From: Glandiceps talaboti
Taxonomy: Eukaryota > Hemichordata > Enteropneusta > Spengelidae
Direction: 5' to 3'
Length of the DNA stretch: 50,000 bases
Assembly (NCBI RefSeq): GCF_964340395.1
Contig: NC_135553.1
Coordinates: 16,555,001-16,605,000 of the forward strand
The translations under genes were made by a program, and so were the position numbers. The notes below the pieces were generated by a model. It was not told where the DNA came from. It was given only the letters and a program-made list of their open reading frames with translations, and did not search any database. Shown piece after piece: positions 1-11,688 of the stretch; position 1 is the first letter of the stretch, and the number at the start of each line of letters is the position of its first letter.

Positions 1-769
1 GAAAACGCGTTGAAAACTAGCAACAAAGAAAACGGGGCAAGAGGTCAAAGAAAGTAACAATTTTGTTTGGATATTACATACGAACAATACAATCTTGTAC
101 ACTGCTAAGAATAGATGTCTCGGCGTTGAATCGGAGAAAGCGCGAGACAGTAAATCAGAGACGCGACGTTACACAGTCTACTTTAATTTAATGGTTAACA
201 AATTGAACATTAACCGAACCTGAAAATGTACAGTTTTGAAATAATCCTGACGCACCTTGACTGATGGTTAAAAGTTAAATCGGTGTTGCTTGATTCAACG
301 CGTAACGAGAGTAGGACGCTGAGACGGCTCGTTGCATGGGGAGAACTTGTACCTTATCAGTGATGTTGAAGCCACTGATCGATCGTTGCTTTCGATCGCA
401 AGGTCATCAGTGGAATTATTTGGACTACTGTAACCCAAACTATTGTACAGGATACCTGACACACCTTTACTCTGGGGAAATGTTAACTTATTGGTATAAG
501 AACGAACACATTCAGCTTGTATGTACTATTCATATGCTAGTTTAGGGGCCCATTTTACCACTGCCAGCCGTGGTAAAATGGGATTTTACCACAGTTATTA
601 TCCAATCAGAATGGCGCATAGTAGCATGATATAATATAATTACATTTTAACCAAATGTAAGATTGCTTTCCTTATAGGCCGAAACCTTAGAGTTTTGTTC
701 CTACACACATATATTGTTGGAATGAACAATTGTAAGTTGTAACTGCCGTACATGATATGCCACTTAATT
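1..769. other. No gene recognised; one short hairpin
   Basis: No coding region of recognisable family is seen on either strand; the short ORFs have no familiar motif. A perfect 13-bp inverted repeat lies at 549-561 and 570-582 (arm CCCATTTTACCAC, 8-nt loop). It could be the edge of an old foldback element, but no partner or target duplication was found. Confidence 0.4.
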
Positions 770-1400
770 GACAAATTAATTGTACCAACACTACGAAATT
801 TAAAGCGTGCAGAATGCATACTTAGGGCATTGCCTAATTACCAAAAAATCATTATATCAGGATATAAGTTACATCAACAAACTTTAAAGGACACATGCAC
901 TTCGTTGCCATCAATGCATGAATCAAACTATCTGAAATTTAAAGCTTGTAGTCTAAAATGATTATTTATGCAAATTGCACATTAAAATTGAAAAGCTACA
1001 TCAAAAACTACACAAAAACGTGTTTTGTTGTGGTTAATATATGTACCAAATTATATGAAATTTGAGGTTTGCATTCTTAATATAAATCGAAAACTAGTGA
1101 TTATGCAAATTACTCCATAAAACTTAAAGCTCCACCAACAAGCTTTATAGCAAAGGTGCGCTTTGTTATGGTTGATGTATGGTGCACCAAACTATATGAA
1201 ATTTGAAGCTTGCATTCTAAGATATTGCCCTATTATTAAAAATCACTAAATATGCAAATTACTCAATAAAAATAAAAACCATGGCTTTCTAGTAGATGTT
1301 TGCTTTGTTACAGTTGATGTATGTACCAAATTTTGTTGAATTTGACGTATGCATTCTTAAGATACTGCCTAATAACTGAAAATCATTAATTATGCAAATA
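770..1400. repeat. Degenerate tandem repeat, about 135-150 bp unit
   Basis: About five diverged copies of one unit follow each other. Landmarks recur in order: a TATGCAAAT motif (near 968, 1103, 1251 and 1391), a 'GTACCAAA' motif, 'TGAAATTTGA' and 'GCATTCT'. Spacing between landmarks is about 136-150 bp. The 69-aa ORF at 752-961 lies in this repeat and looks non-coding. Confidence 0.7.
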
Positions 1401-1615
1401 TTCATTAATAGTCATTGGATTTTCCTACACCTTACCAGTTCTTGCCATTACCATATGAAAGATGTGTACCAAGTTTTATTTGCCTGTTTGGTTGTATGTT
1501 GTTTGTGATAGCGTTTTTATTTGTATATTGGGATTTTTGAGATGCCAGAAGGAAATTTCCATTATATATTGTAATTTAATGGACAATAAAGGTTTTGAAA
1601 TGAATTGAATTGAGT
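1401..1615 (+). other. Candidate 3' end of a retroposed element
   Basis: The tandem repeat ends in unique sequence with AATAAA at 1585-1590. Just after it comes a short simple tail (GAAATGAATTGAATTGAG, about 1596-1615). A poly(A) signal followed by a short simple-repeat tail is typical of a non-LTR retrotransposon or SINE 3' end. No reverse transcriptase is visible upstream, so the element would be 5'-truncated or non-autonomous. Confidence 0.3.
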
Positions 1616-2510
1616 ATTAAATTTTGATTCCATTTTGTGTGGGTGATTTTATAATTTCTTATTTTATTATTTCTTATTCCCCGTAAAACATGTGCACAAG
1701 AACTATGCATTTATCAACAATGCAGTTCTTGTATTTTATTAGCTCAAATTGATAATTATTTGGAGCCCTTAGAATTAATGGTGTAAATTTTAACCCTTTT
1801 CAAGTTTTGTCATTCGATTTATGAAAAGATTTGCCGTACAACGAAGCAACTGAATTTGATATTTTATATTATAGCCTTTTTGACATGTCATTTGTTTCGA
1901 ATAGAATGTATACTGTATGTAATTCCTGTTATATCAGGCACACCGTTTGACTTATTATTTTAGTCAGTACATAAAGTATGATTGCAATTACATATATATT
2001 GTCGTGTCATTGTGGTAAATTGACACAATCAAGTGATTGACTGAAATGATACCTTCAAATCATATCAGTGTTAAGAGGGGTGTTTAATTTATCTTTCTGT
2101 ACTATTAATAATAATATTGACATTGATAGAATTGACTCACAAAGTTTGAAGATGGGAATGTTAAAAAAGAACGATATGATAAGAAAGAGATCTGCAGTTT
2201 AGTTTAGTGACGAGAATGGTGAAGGGAATGGACACCCCATAATACTGTCGTGCCCTCCTGGACCCTCAGCATAAGTAAACTTAGTCTATCTGCTAGACCT
2301 CGGATTTTCTTCTGATACAATACGACACATGACTGAACATCGCTATCGAGGATGGAACATCCGAGGTCTTGCAAATGTCATCTCTGTAGTTCAGGGATAT
2401 AAATAACTGCCAATCAGAGAACCGCATTAGCGACAAGCACAAATAGAGGACAATAGCTATTTTTTCATGCATATTCAGCTTAAGGAAGGGCTTGTAAAAA
2501 TAACCACCAA
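1616..2510. other. No gene recognised
   Basis: Nothing with coding character or clear repeat structure was found here on either strand. Confidence 0.4.
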
Positions 2511-3305
2511 TGCCTTATTATTTATTATTTATTATTATTATTTATTATTTGACTTTATTTAAGCTCAATAAACTGTTGAGCCAAAGGCTCTTCTCACACA
2601 GTGTCGAGATAAAAATATACAATATATACATTAAAAATACCAAGAAGTAAAAATACAAACGAATAAAACGAATACAAAAGACAGTAAAATGGCAAAAGCC
2701 AGAAGAAGAACAACGACGACTCCAAAACTAACGATTTTCTAAAAGATGACATTTACAGTTACGTTTAAAAGACTGAAGAGTTGTGCAGGATTTGACATCA
2801 ATACTTAAATCATTCCATATTTTAACACCATTATATCTAAAACTCTTCTTAAAAATCTGTGTTCTGAGTTTTTGGAATATAGCCTTCTCTGAACAGCCAT
2901 ACATTTTCAACTTCTGTAATAAAGTTTCATGGTTAACAAGGTCAAAGCCTTTCTGAAATCTAGAAGTAAAACACCTATTAGGGTTCCTTTATCAATATCT
3001 TGATACCATGAATTAGTTATATTTGTGAGGGTTGTTTGACATGAGTGAAACTTACGAAAACCAGATTGATTATTCGATAATAAGTTATAAGAAGTCAAAA
3101 AAGTATAAAAATGTATATAAACATTACCTTCTAATAACTTTGACACAACTGGCAGGACTGAAATCGGTCTGTAGTTGGAAGCATTGTCCCTCAACCCTTT
3201 TTTGAACAATTTTGTTACCTTAGCAGATTTCCACTGATCAGGAAATGACCCGGATGTGATTGCGTAATTAAACAAAGTCGTGAAACTCGGTGTTAATGTT
3301 ATCAA
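2511..3305 (-). mobile_element. LINE fragment (CR1/L2-like reverse transcriptase), internally deleted
   Basis: Two overlapping minus-strand ORFs (3305-2907, then 2910-2728) are pieces of one non-LTR retrotransposon polyprotein. The first has RT hallmarks: a 'NYRPISVLPVVSKLLE' stretch, 'QSGFRKFHSCQTTL', and motif A 'VLLLDFRKA' with its metal-binding Asp. A frameshift then leads into 'KMYGCSEKA', which is joined directly to the extreme C-terminal motif 'FKKSFRYNGVKIWN'. The RT motif C region (YADD/FADD) between them is deleted. The 3' end, at the low-coordinate side, has AATAAA and an ATT/ATTT-rich tail at 2515-2550. The 5' end is truncated. It is inactive. The clade assignment is from motif style only. 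Confidence 0.85.
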
Positions 3306-3611
3306 ATATGAATATGCTGATTATAATTTTACATAATATACATATTAATTATGCTGATGAGTATACACATGTATCACTTAATTCGAGTTTATTGTTGATG
3401 ATAAACTGTAAGACACTTTGAATTAGCGACTTGCTTTTTTAGCGATCACAGCTCAACGATTGTTTTAGCGAAGTGTTAATTTAGCGACCCAGCCACATGT
3501 GTCAAAACACAATGCTAGTGCCTACGCGATGTTGACGGTCGGTTAATTGTTTATGAACGTACCATGACAAAGCATGACAGCCTTTGGATGAGTGCCGCTT
3601 TAATGTGTTGA
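3306..3611. other. No gene; four short TTAGCGA repeats
   Basis: The heptamer TTAGCGA occurs four times within 65 bp (3423, 3439, 3465, 3481). I see no other structure and no coding potential. Confidence 0.35.
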
Positions 3612-5364
3612 TAAGGGACCGGTCAGTTTCTTCGGCCGGGGGGGGGGTCCGGTGGACTGGGAGAGAGGGGGTCACTCTGTTTTTGAAATTGGCAGGAGGG
3701 GGGTCATGCTGTTTTCAGAATTGTGGATCATTGTGCTTTGGATTGTGATGGAAGAAAAAAATCCTTTATTTTACAATGGCATATAGCCTTGTCTGAAATG
3801 TGGTACATGTAAATATTTGTTCTTCTCCCTGTTTCTTACATGAATTCTTTAATATTACTTATTAGTTCAAGCATAACTATAAATATACATATACATGTAT
3901 TACCTAGCTACCACACTAGTTACAGAACATGCCATGTAAATGCTTGGCTGTTTCACAATCAGTGCTTCACTTATATTGCACTTTGGGGCAAAAGTGAACT
4001 TGAAGGTTTCGTAATGGTAATCTTCATAGATAGTTTATAAAAGAAGTTCTAAAATGTTCCCTACTCGTCACTATGAACTTGTCAGAAGGGATTAATACAC
4101 TTTCTATTTTGGACACTGCATGTTATTGACACTACAAATCACCACATCTCATCAGATTTCAGTTTCTATTATACACTCGGTATGACCACCTAAAGTTCTC
4201 TAACATACCGGTGACTTTACTATACATGCAATATTAATGCCACTATACCAATATTACGGGACCATTTTTATGTGACATGGGAAACTCATTTAAAACTTAC
4301 ATTTACGTTAGCCATTCGAAGCTTGGAAATATTACCCCAAAGGCTATGAATAACCTAAACATTGCCTTAATAGAAGCCAAAAACTGCAGATCTGTCAGGG
4401 GGAAAACCCAAAGGACTCCCTCACCCCTAGAGGTCACTCATGCATTCAACCAACAATCAGATGCACCAACAACCTTTTTACTGTCATAATGGTATTAAAC
4501 TTTTCTTAAATATTTTCACCCAATTCTAATTTGAGATGATATTGTCTTTTAAAGATGTGAAATGTTTGCCAAGGTAGTCTAATGATACTACCAGTAGATG
4601 TGCTGACCTTTACTACATGTATATAATGATGCCATTTAACTGTTTAAGATATTTCAACCCTATGTAAGTTATAAAGAATAGTTTCTGATACTTGATGGTG
4701 CTGTCTTGTAAAGCATGGATTGAATTATTGCTTGAAAGGGTCTGAATAGCCTAAAAATGGCTTTAAGTGTACACATCTTCCAGGGCTTCTAGAGGGAGAC
4801 CCCTTGGACCCCCACATGAGGTGGACATATCCCAGTCTCAAGTTCTTCCCCTCTTACTGTCAAGATGCTATCAAAGTATATTTCAAAAGTATTTCAACCC
4901 TGTGTAGTTGCTTTTTACATGTTGGTGCTGTCTTGTAAAGCTTGGAAATTATTGTCTGAAAGGGTCTGAATAGTCTCAAAATTGACTTTTCAGAGTAAAA
5001 AACCTCCAGGGCTTCTAGGGGAAGACCCCACCCCCTAGGACCCTGCATAAGAGATATACATATTCCCTGCTCAAGCTTTCCTATACCTTTCACTGTCAAG
5101 ATGCTATTAAACTCCTTTTGGAATATATTTACCCTGTGTAGTCAATAATTATAATTATGATAGTGCTAACCTGGGATCTTATAAAGTAGATGCAAGACAG
5201 TCAAGCAGTCCACAATGAGTCACCATCAAAAAATACCTGTCATGTGAATATTGTATATATGGGGGGGGGGGGGGTCATCATGTTTTTGTGATAAGGGGGG
5301 GGGGTCAGCCTGTTTTTGGTTTTACAGATAGGGGGGGGGGGTGAAGAAACTGACCGGTCCCTAA
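3612..5364. mobile_element. PIF/Harbinger-like non-autonomous element 1
   Basis: Perfect 19-bp terminal inverted repeats (GGGACCGGTCAGTTTCTTC) begin at 3615 and end at 5361. The element is flanked by a 3-bp target duplication TAA (3612-3614 and 5362-5364). A TWA target duplication plus termini beginning with GGG are PIF/Harbinger traits. Subterminal G-runs next to 'TCA...TGTTTTT' occur in the same orientation at both ends (about 3635-3715 and 5260-5342), so they are direct rather than inverted. Inside are diverged tandem units of about 230 bp (about 4310-4500, 4690-4870, 4920-5110; e.g. GGTGCTGTCTTGTAAAGC at 4697 and 4924). No transposase ORF is present. Confidence 0.8.
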
Positions 5365-5591
5365 ACTGTGCATGTGCTGATAAACTGTTAAGCCACTACA
5401 CGCCAACTGGCTGCTGAGCTATGCGTCATTTTCGTTGGCAAGGTCAAAGAACCTCCAAACTTCCAACGAAAGACCCCAAATACCCAATGAATATGTATGT
5501 AAAATATGAAGTTGCACACGAACTTTAACCTATTTAAATTTCTCGATCGACTTCAAAGTAGCTCGACTCCTACATCCACCAGAAACCGTGT
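5365..5591. other. No gene recognised
   Basis: Short spacer between element 1 and a microsatellite; nothing recognised. Confidence 0.35.
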
Positions 5592-5613
5592 CACAAACAA
5601 ACAAACAAACAAA

Positions 5614-5648
<35 letters not shown>

Positions 5649-5729
5649 ACAAACAAACAAACAAACAAACAAACAAACAAACAAACAAACAAATAAATAA
5701 ATAAACAAATAAATAAATAAATAAATAAA

Positions 5730-5785
<56 letters not shown>

Positions 5786-5826
5786 GAAACAAAAAATAGA
5801 AACAAACAAACAAACAAACAAACAAA
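5592..5826. repeat. Microsatellite (AAAC)n/(AAAT)n
   Basis: Tetranucleotide array alternating between AAAC and AAAT blocks. The Phe/Leu/Ile-rich minus-strand ORFs across it are artefacts of the repeat. Confidence 0.97.
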
Positions 5827-7060
5827 ATATACATGGGTAAATGAAACTATGATTTCAAATTCATGAATAGCTATCTAGATACATGTATATATTGTCTATC
5901 TATCTATCTCCGTCTATCTGTTTTTATTTATTCACTTATCTATTTATTTATAAAGGAAGTTGGGTCCTGTTTTTTTTAACATCAAGTCAAATTTTGTGGC
6001 TAAAATCTGTTTTTGACAATCACATTAGTCTGACTGGTCTAATACACAATGCCGCTCCCACACCGCCCTGTCCGGGGCCGCATGTTGTTATTTCATGTTA
6101 TAGCATTGTGTACCCTAACTAAGATGTGATTTGTAGTGTCGGAAACAGAAAGTATGTATACATATCAAATATTTTCATACTGATGAAGATTTTAGGAGTA
6201 GGACGACTCGGATTTAGATTTCTTTCCTGAACTACATTTTAACCCTTTTTAATACGGAACTTTCCATTATATTGGTCTTAGACTACTGCAAACTGATTTA
6301 TTGGTTGTAAAATGGCTGAATACAAAGAGCCATTGCACATCACATTGTATGAGAATCTTCGAATATCACAGTGTATGAGAATCGCCTATATGAATAGACT
6401 ACTTACTACAGGATTTGGAAAAAGGAATCCAAAGTCTTCCGACGCGCTAAAGTCCGCCAAGTTCACCTTCATTCTGTTGATAGCCATTCTGGGGTGATGT
6501 TTGGATTGCAATACGAATGCTACAGTACGGTGGGCTGTTTGATTTAATATTATTGGTGGGTACCTACAAATAAAGCATGTACATTCATGTTCAAAAATGT
6601 CATTGTTTATTGAACATGTCATAGAAAGCATATCATGGCAAAGCACATACGAAAATAACATACAGAAATAAAGTGAATACAATACAATACTCCAGCCAAC
6701 TGCTGGAGAACTGTATACATCAGCAAAAAATTTTCCAAGGGGAAGTTCATCATCAGAGGTCAAAATACTAGTATGCAAAAATTTACTTTTGTCATTTAAG
6801 GAATGAAAATTTGAATCTTTTAATGACAAAGAAGGAAAAAAGTGCCTTTCTTTCATTTGTATAATGAGAACAAAGAACCAAATGATGAAATTCATCTCCT
6901 ACCATATTTTAATAATATACGGAATATACATTGTAAGTAGAAAATGGAAAACCCATTAATGAAATAAATTAGAACTTTAAAAAAAAAACATTTCATTGTG
7001 CTGAGGATTAATAGCTCGCTTAGCGGCTCAATGACTGGTACACAAGAGCGTCCTATATAC
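5827..7060. other. No gene recognised
   Basis: Two overlapping ORFs (6312-6497 plus, 6386-6895 minus) show no family signature, no clear splice context and no supporting neighbours. I treat them as chance ORFs. Confidence 0.35.
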
Positions 7061-8451
7061 TAAGGGAGTGTCCAGATTTTACTTCCAGGGGGACCCGGAG
7101 GATTTCCCCTTTTCCTTGAGTATTCTTTTCATGCCCCCCCCCCCCATTACAAAAGCTTGGAAAAAATTGATGCCTCCCCCCTGCAAGTTCTTGATTTTTT
7201 TCCATGCCCCCCATAGACTCACACACATACACAAACACACTATGCACACACAATGAACATGTATGTATGTATGTATGTATGTATGTATGTATGTATGTAT
7301 GTATGTACAGAAAAAATAAAAAAGCTGTTCAACATTTCAATTTTTTTTTGGTGATGGGCAATACATTGTATATCCTCATGCAGATGTAAAATGGCTGCTA
7401 TATTACTATACACATTTTGTTTTAATATTATTTAAAGGTATTTCTTTATATTTTCTAAATGCATGTGACCTAGTCTATTACAATTTACATGATCATCTCC
7501 TCTCAGATGATGGTAGTAATCGTAACACGTACATATAGGAACTAGATTACATGTGAACATATACATTTGAGTCTTATACAGTGGTTTACTTGGCTCTGAT
7601 GATGCATACATGAGTGAATTAGATTAAACTAAGCTGTTACATATCCAACTTGCACTAAAGGACTATTCACTCGAATGAGCAAAATGTATGACAATGGGAA
7701 GGGGGCTGAGAAGTCATTGGGCCATCAAAATTCTGATAGTCTGAAATTGTGATTTTTGGAACCAAATTATTGCATATCCACAATATATCTTTCAGCTTTG
7801 CCACAGCACACTACACTTCATAGCCAGATAATATGTACTGCATAGTATAATTTTCTCTGGTATTTTAATACCATATTCAAGCATTGTAAGACTTAAAATT
7901 ATGTACATGGTTTGACATTTGATGCCTCTAAATGGCCTACTGCATGGTCTTATTTTCAAACAGGCAGGGAAAATGAAAATATCTCTTTTGGACTTTCAGT
8001 CGTTTACACACAACATATTTCCATTGGGTAATGCTGGAATACTTTAAATACTTCACAACTGTTCTACATTTTAGATACGTATTGAATACAACTTTAGTTC
8101 CAATGCCGGTCTGTGTTGCTCAGCTTGTCGACAATGAAAGTATAAATGTGAACATTTTTATTGTTGGAAGGAATAGTCAAAAACTGAAATAATCTAACTA
8201 TCAGCATTTGCGCTTGTTATACTTTGACTGATAGATAAGTGATTGTGATGAAACAAGTGTTGTACATCCCCACAGACAAGTTACTTTGAGAAGTGCCAGA
8301 ATTGCAGGTTGATTTATCTTGCATTAGATAACCATGCTTTTTTCCTGACCCCCCCCCCTAGAAATTTGTGAAATTCCTGAGAAAAATTGATGCCCCCCCC
8401 CCCCCGAAAATCCTCCGGGTCCCCTGGAAGTAAAAACTGGACACTCCCTAA
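7061..8451. mobile_element. PIF/Harbinger-like non-autonomous element 2
   Basis: Terminal inverted repeats of about 48 bp run from 7064 inward and from 8448 inward. They begin GGGAGTGTCCAG, continue with a TTTTACTTCCAG block, and reach 'CCCGGAGGATTTTC'. Flanks are a TAA target duplication (7061-7063 and 8449-8451). The subterminal motif 'AAAAATTGATGCC' followed by a C-run occurs in the same orientation near both ends (about 7164 and 8383). No transposase ORF is visible. A (GTAT)n microsatellite lies at about 7259-7306. The termini differ from elements 1 and 3 after the first four bases, so this is a separate family. Confidence 0.82.
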
Positions 8452-9049
8452 GCGAAGTTTTTTGGGTGGTTTTACCCAAAGATTCAGCGTGGCGCAGTGA
8501 CTACGCATGCGCCTTCCATATACTATGCGCATTCTCCACGCGGAGGGCGCTCTCTACAATATTGGTGTATGAACGGTTTCCAGTGCCCCTCTGGAAACCG
8601 TACTATAGCAATAATGGAACAACCCATTAGGACGCCATCAACGACGGAGGACTCCGACTGGTATATAAACCTATCACCCTGGAAAATCCCGTAGGACGAT
8701 TTATAGACAGCGTTGATGTATGCAAGACAAATTAACCTATTCAAGACTACATCGACGCAGCCACACAAATACGAAGTTGTTTCGCCTGACATTAGGCAGT
8801 TCAGGTAAGACAACGTCACATCGGCTTTGATTACAATTGGCGTAGTCGGCCTCCCGTATCTGAGCGGTCACTCAGAATTTTGCAAACATTTAGTTGTGGT
8901 AAACTTCTTTGTACTGGAGTGGGTACGTCATCGTGATTGACATTTGAAGGAGGGGCCAAACAAAAAAAGTCAAACCCCGGGTGGCCCCACTCTAGTGCAC
9001 AGAGAATTACCAGTTTTCATTTAGAATTGTTTGGTGTTGTATATTTCTG
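8452..9049. other. No gene recognised; short spacer between two MITE-like elements
   Basis: A short inverted repeat is present near 8573-8600 (ACGGTTTCCAG ... CTGGAAACCGT). A 98-aa minus-strand ORF (8819-8523) has no recognisable motif and is not called. Confidence 0.35.
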
Positions 9050-9372
9050 TTAGGGACCGGACAGAATTTACGGCAGAGGGGGGGGGGGGCCTGGGGAGAA
9101 ATTGGGGGGGCCATGAAAAAAATGGGAGGCTTGAAGGGGGGGGGGGGGGGCATGAACATTCTCATGGTTTGAAAGGGGGGGGGGCCGCGAAATATTTTGT
9201 CATTGAAAAAAATTAATATGTTAGAAAATTTAGCATTGCATGATATAGCACTTGATATCGCCTTTAATATTGAATGTCTACACTTTCATTTATGTATTAA
9301 AATGGAAGTGTGTACGTTTGTATTTAGTGAAACATAAAAACACTACTCCAATATATATACTCCAAGTTGTTC

Positions 9373-9494
9373 ACACACACACACACACACACACACATAT
9401 GTATACATACATACATACATACATACATACATACATGTACATACATACATACATACATACATACATACATACATACATACATACATACATACAT
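9373..9494. repeat. Microsatellites (CA)n and (CATA)n
   Basis: A CA array is followed by a long CATA array inside element 3. His/Thr/Tyr-rich ORFs across it are repeat artefacts. Confidence 0.95.
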
Positions 9495-9691
9495 TTTAGC
9501 ACTGTGGAAACAGGTTCAGTGTGTAATTACCATCAAGGATACATTACAGGTCCTAATATATATATATGGTAATATACTAGCATAGGACCTGTAATTTATG
9601 TGTTTAAAAAGTGACCTTTTGGTGAAAAATGTAAAAAAAAAAACGTCTGGCCAGATTAATTTAGATAGGTGTTTTATTTCTTTCCTTGACA

Positions 9692-9883
9692 CTATTCTTG
9701 AGTTTCACTCTCAGACTCACTAGAGTCTGAAGATATGAGGCAAGACTTGTCTTTCTTTCTATCTAAAACCAGTGAAATTAAACTATTTCCCTCCTCAGCA
9801 TCATCAAATGCATCTATCTGTACTAAATATTGTAAAGCATTTAGATGTCTGCGTGGTGTTAAGTGTTTTTTCATCAGTGACAT
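9692..9883 (-). other. Short ORF inside element 3, possible C-terminal remnant
   Basis: A 63-aa minus-strand ORF begins with basic residues (MSLMKKHLTPRRHLNALQ) and ends in an acidic, serine-rich tail (SSDSSESESETQE). The composition looks more protein-like than the other small ORFs nearby. It may be the tail of a lost element-encoded protein or a captured exon. I do not recognise a family, and it may be chance. Confidence 0.25.
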
Positions 9884-10621
9884 GAAGTCACAAATGTCTT
9901 ACATTTACAGGTGTATTGGTAATGCATTTGGTGTAGGAAAGTGAAAGCTGCATAAAATCCTTAGTTTGCTAGCACTTCATGACATCACAAATGTCTGACA
10001 TTAGATAGTTATTGTGTTATGAGTATAAATAGATATTTGAATACACTATGTAGGTGATGTGATGTTCTTAGATACTCCCCACAAATGTCCCCACTACAGT
10101 TTTTCACAAATCACGCATGTGAATGTGTGTTTAACTCTGTGTTTGTGTTTCTGTGTATGTATCAGTGAATGACAGTTAAAACCACCACATCAAATGCCTT
10201 GGTATTAAGTGATGACTACTTATGGTGTCTAGTTGGGAAATACACAAGATTATACCACATGTGTATGATTACATGTATGGTCAAAATGTTTTATTTTGTT
10301 TTGTTTTCTAAAAAACTTCCACTACAACTACTAAGTTGTTTGGGCTGAAATAGTAACATAATAGTAGTACCAAAAGAAATATTAGTTGTGCTACAGTAAC
10401 AAAAAAAATTGTACTCTTTTTAGTTATTGTAGGGGGCAGGATATTGTGCACTTTTTTCTTTTCTTTTTTTTTGGGGGGGGGGCATGAAATTTTTATACTT
10501 TTGAAAGGGGGGGCTGTGAAATTTTGGTCACAGTGGATGGGGGGGCCAGGAAAAAAAACAAGTCAGAGATAATTTCTCCCCAGGCCCCCCCCCCCTGCCG
10601 TAAATTCTGTCCGGTCCCTTA

Positions 10622-10872
10622 GTGGACCTCGTATTTTGTGAGTTTCAAAGTGTCTTGTGGATTTCAGTTTCCATGTGCTTGTTAATTTATGCATAGCGTC
10701 AGTTCCAGCTGATAAGTAAATACGAAACTGAAAATTGGGGCAAAGTCAGTTTGACGCAGTGTAGTGCTTATCTGTTCTTCGTTTTTTGGTCCGAAAAAAT
10801 TCTACAAATAGTTGGTGTATAGGACAGTTTTATTTTTGTTGAAACCGTTTTGTAAATTAGACTTCAAAGTAA
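10622..10872. other. No gene recognised
   Basis: Spacer between element 3 and the next tandem repeat; nothing recognised. Confidence 0.3.
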
Positions 10873-11160
10873 TTTTTTGTGTGGTGTCACGGATTTGTGG
10901 GGTAGAGCTTACCAATTGGGCAGGCCCCTACAAAGTGCACCACGCGTTCGAATTAGTTAGGGACTACACACTTTTTTGTGTGGTGTTGCCAAGTCGTGGG
11001 GTAGAGCTTAAATAATAGGCCGACCCCTACGCGAGAGCACACCGCGCCTTCAATTTATAAAGTAGGTTTAGTAATTTTTTTGTGTGGTGCTGCCAAGTCG
11101 TGGGCCAGCTTTAAAAAATAAAGCACACCCTACGCGAGGGCGCACCATGCCTTTGAGTAA
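10873..11160. repeat. Three tandem copies of a roughly 100-bp unit
   Basis: The motif TTTTTGTGTGGTG recurs with spacing of 99 and 104 bp (TGTGTGGTG at 10878, 10977 and 11081). Each is followed by a GTGG(G) motif, 'TAGAGCTTA' or a variant, 'CCCTAC' and a 'GCAC(A)CC'-type motif. It lies about 530 bp upstream of the Gag start and may belong to the 5' untranslated region or a decayed LTR of the retroelement. I found no matching downstream LTR. Confidence 0.65.
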
Positions 11161-11688
11161 ATTACGTGTGTGTAGGCATAGCTAGGTTAGATACAATTTG
11201 TGTTAAGGACTTATAGTGTGAACACCAGCTAGTAGAAACAAAAGAGAAAAATAGTAAATTTCAAATAACTTATAAAAAAGCTAGGAACCTAGACTGAAGG
11301 TCTGCAAGGTGTTGCTGACTTTGGATTAAAAACCCCAAATTATCGTTTGTATCTTCGGTACGGGACAGGGGACACAATAGTCAGTGTATACACTGTTCTG
11401 TATTAGTTGTGCAGGTTATAATTCCACAAATCACTGTGAAACATCAATTTCTATTTTGCGAGTACAGTAGGAGATAGAAAGTGTATTCATTGTACCTCTG
11501 TTGAATATTAGTACCCACTTAGAAAATACCCTTGCATATTTCCATATACTAATTGTATATTGTCATGTACACGTCTCAACACGTCTCAACTCTAGAAGAT
11601 AGTTTTACTGTTAACTATTGTTGTGTTGTACAAGACAGTTAACTTACCATAGCACAAGCAAGGTCAGTTGTTAGTTCTAAGGTGAGAT
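11161..11688. other. Possible 5' leader of the retroelement
   Basis: No coding region and no convincing primer-binding site were recognised. The stretch leads directly to the ATG of the HhH-Gag ORF. Confidence 0.3.

Larger units (their letters stand above)
9050..10621. mobile_element. PIF/Harbinger-like non-autonomous element 3
   Basis: Terminal inverted repeats of about 50 bp start GGGACCGGACAGAATTTACG at 9053 and end with the reverse complement at 10618. They continue through a G-run into 'CCTGGGGAGAAATT'. A TTA target duplication flanks the element (9050-9052 and 10619-10621). The first 8 bp of the termini match element 1, then diverge, so these are sister families. G-runs followed by 'CATGAA' occur subterminally on the plus strand at both ends. 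The element holds (CA)n and (CATA)n microsatellites and one minor ORF (9883-9692, minus), but no transposase. Confidence 0.82.

Noticed and set aside
5530-5821. Long Phe/Leu/Ile/Cys-repeat ORFs on the minus strand
   Set aside because: They are translations of the AAAC/AAAT microsatellite in two frames, not proteins.
6386-6895. 169-aa minus-strand ORF
   Set aside because: No recognisable motif, no promoter or splice context, and a competing ORF on the other strand. Length alone is not enough in AT-rich non-coding DNA.
9252-9585. His/Thr/Tyr-repeat ORFs
   Set aside because: They translate the CA and CATA microsatellites.
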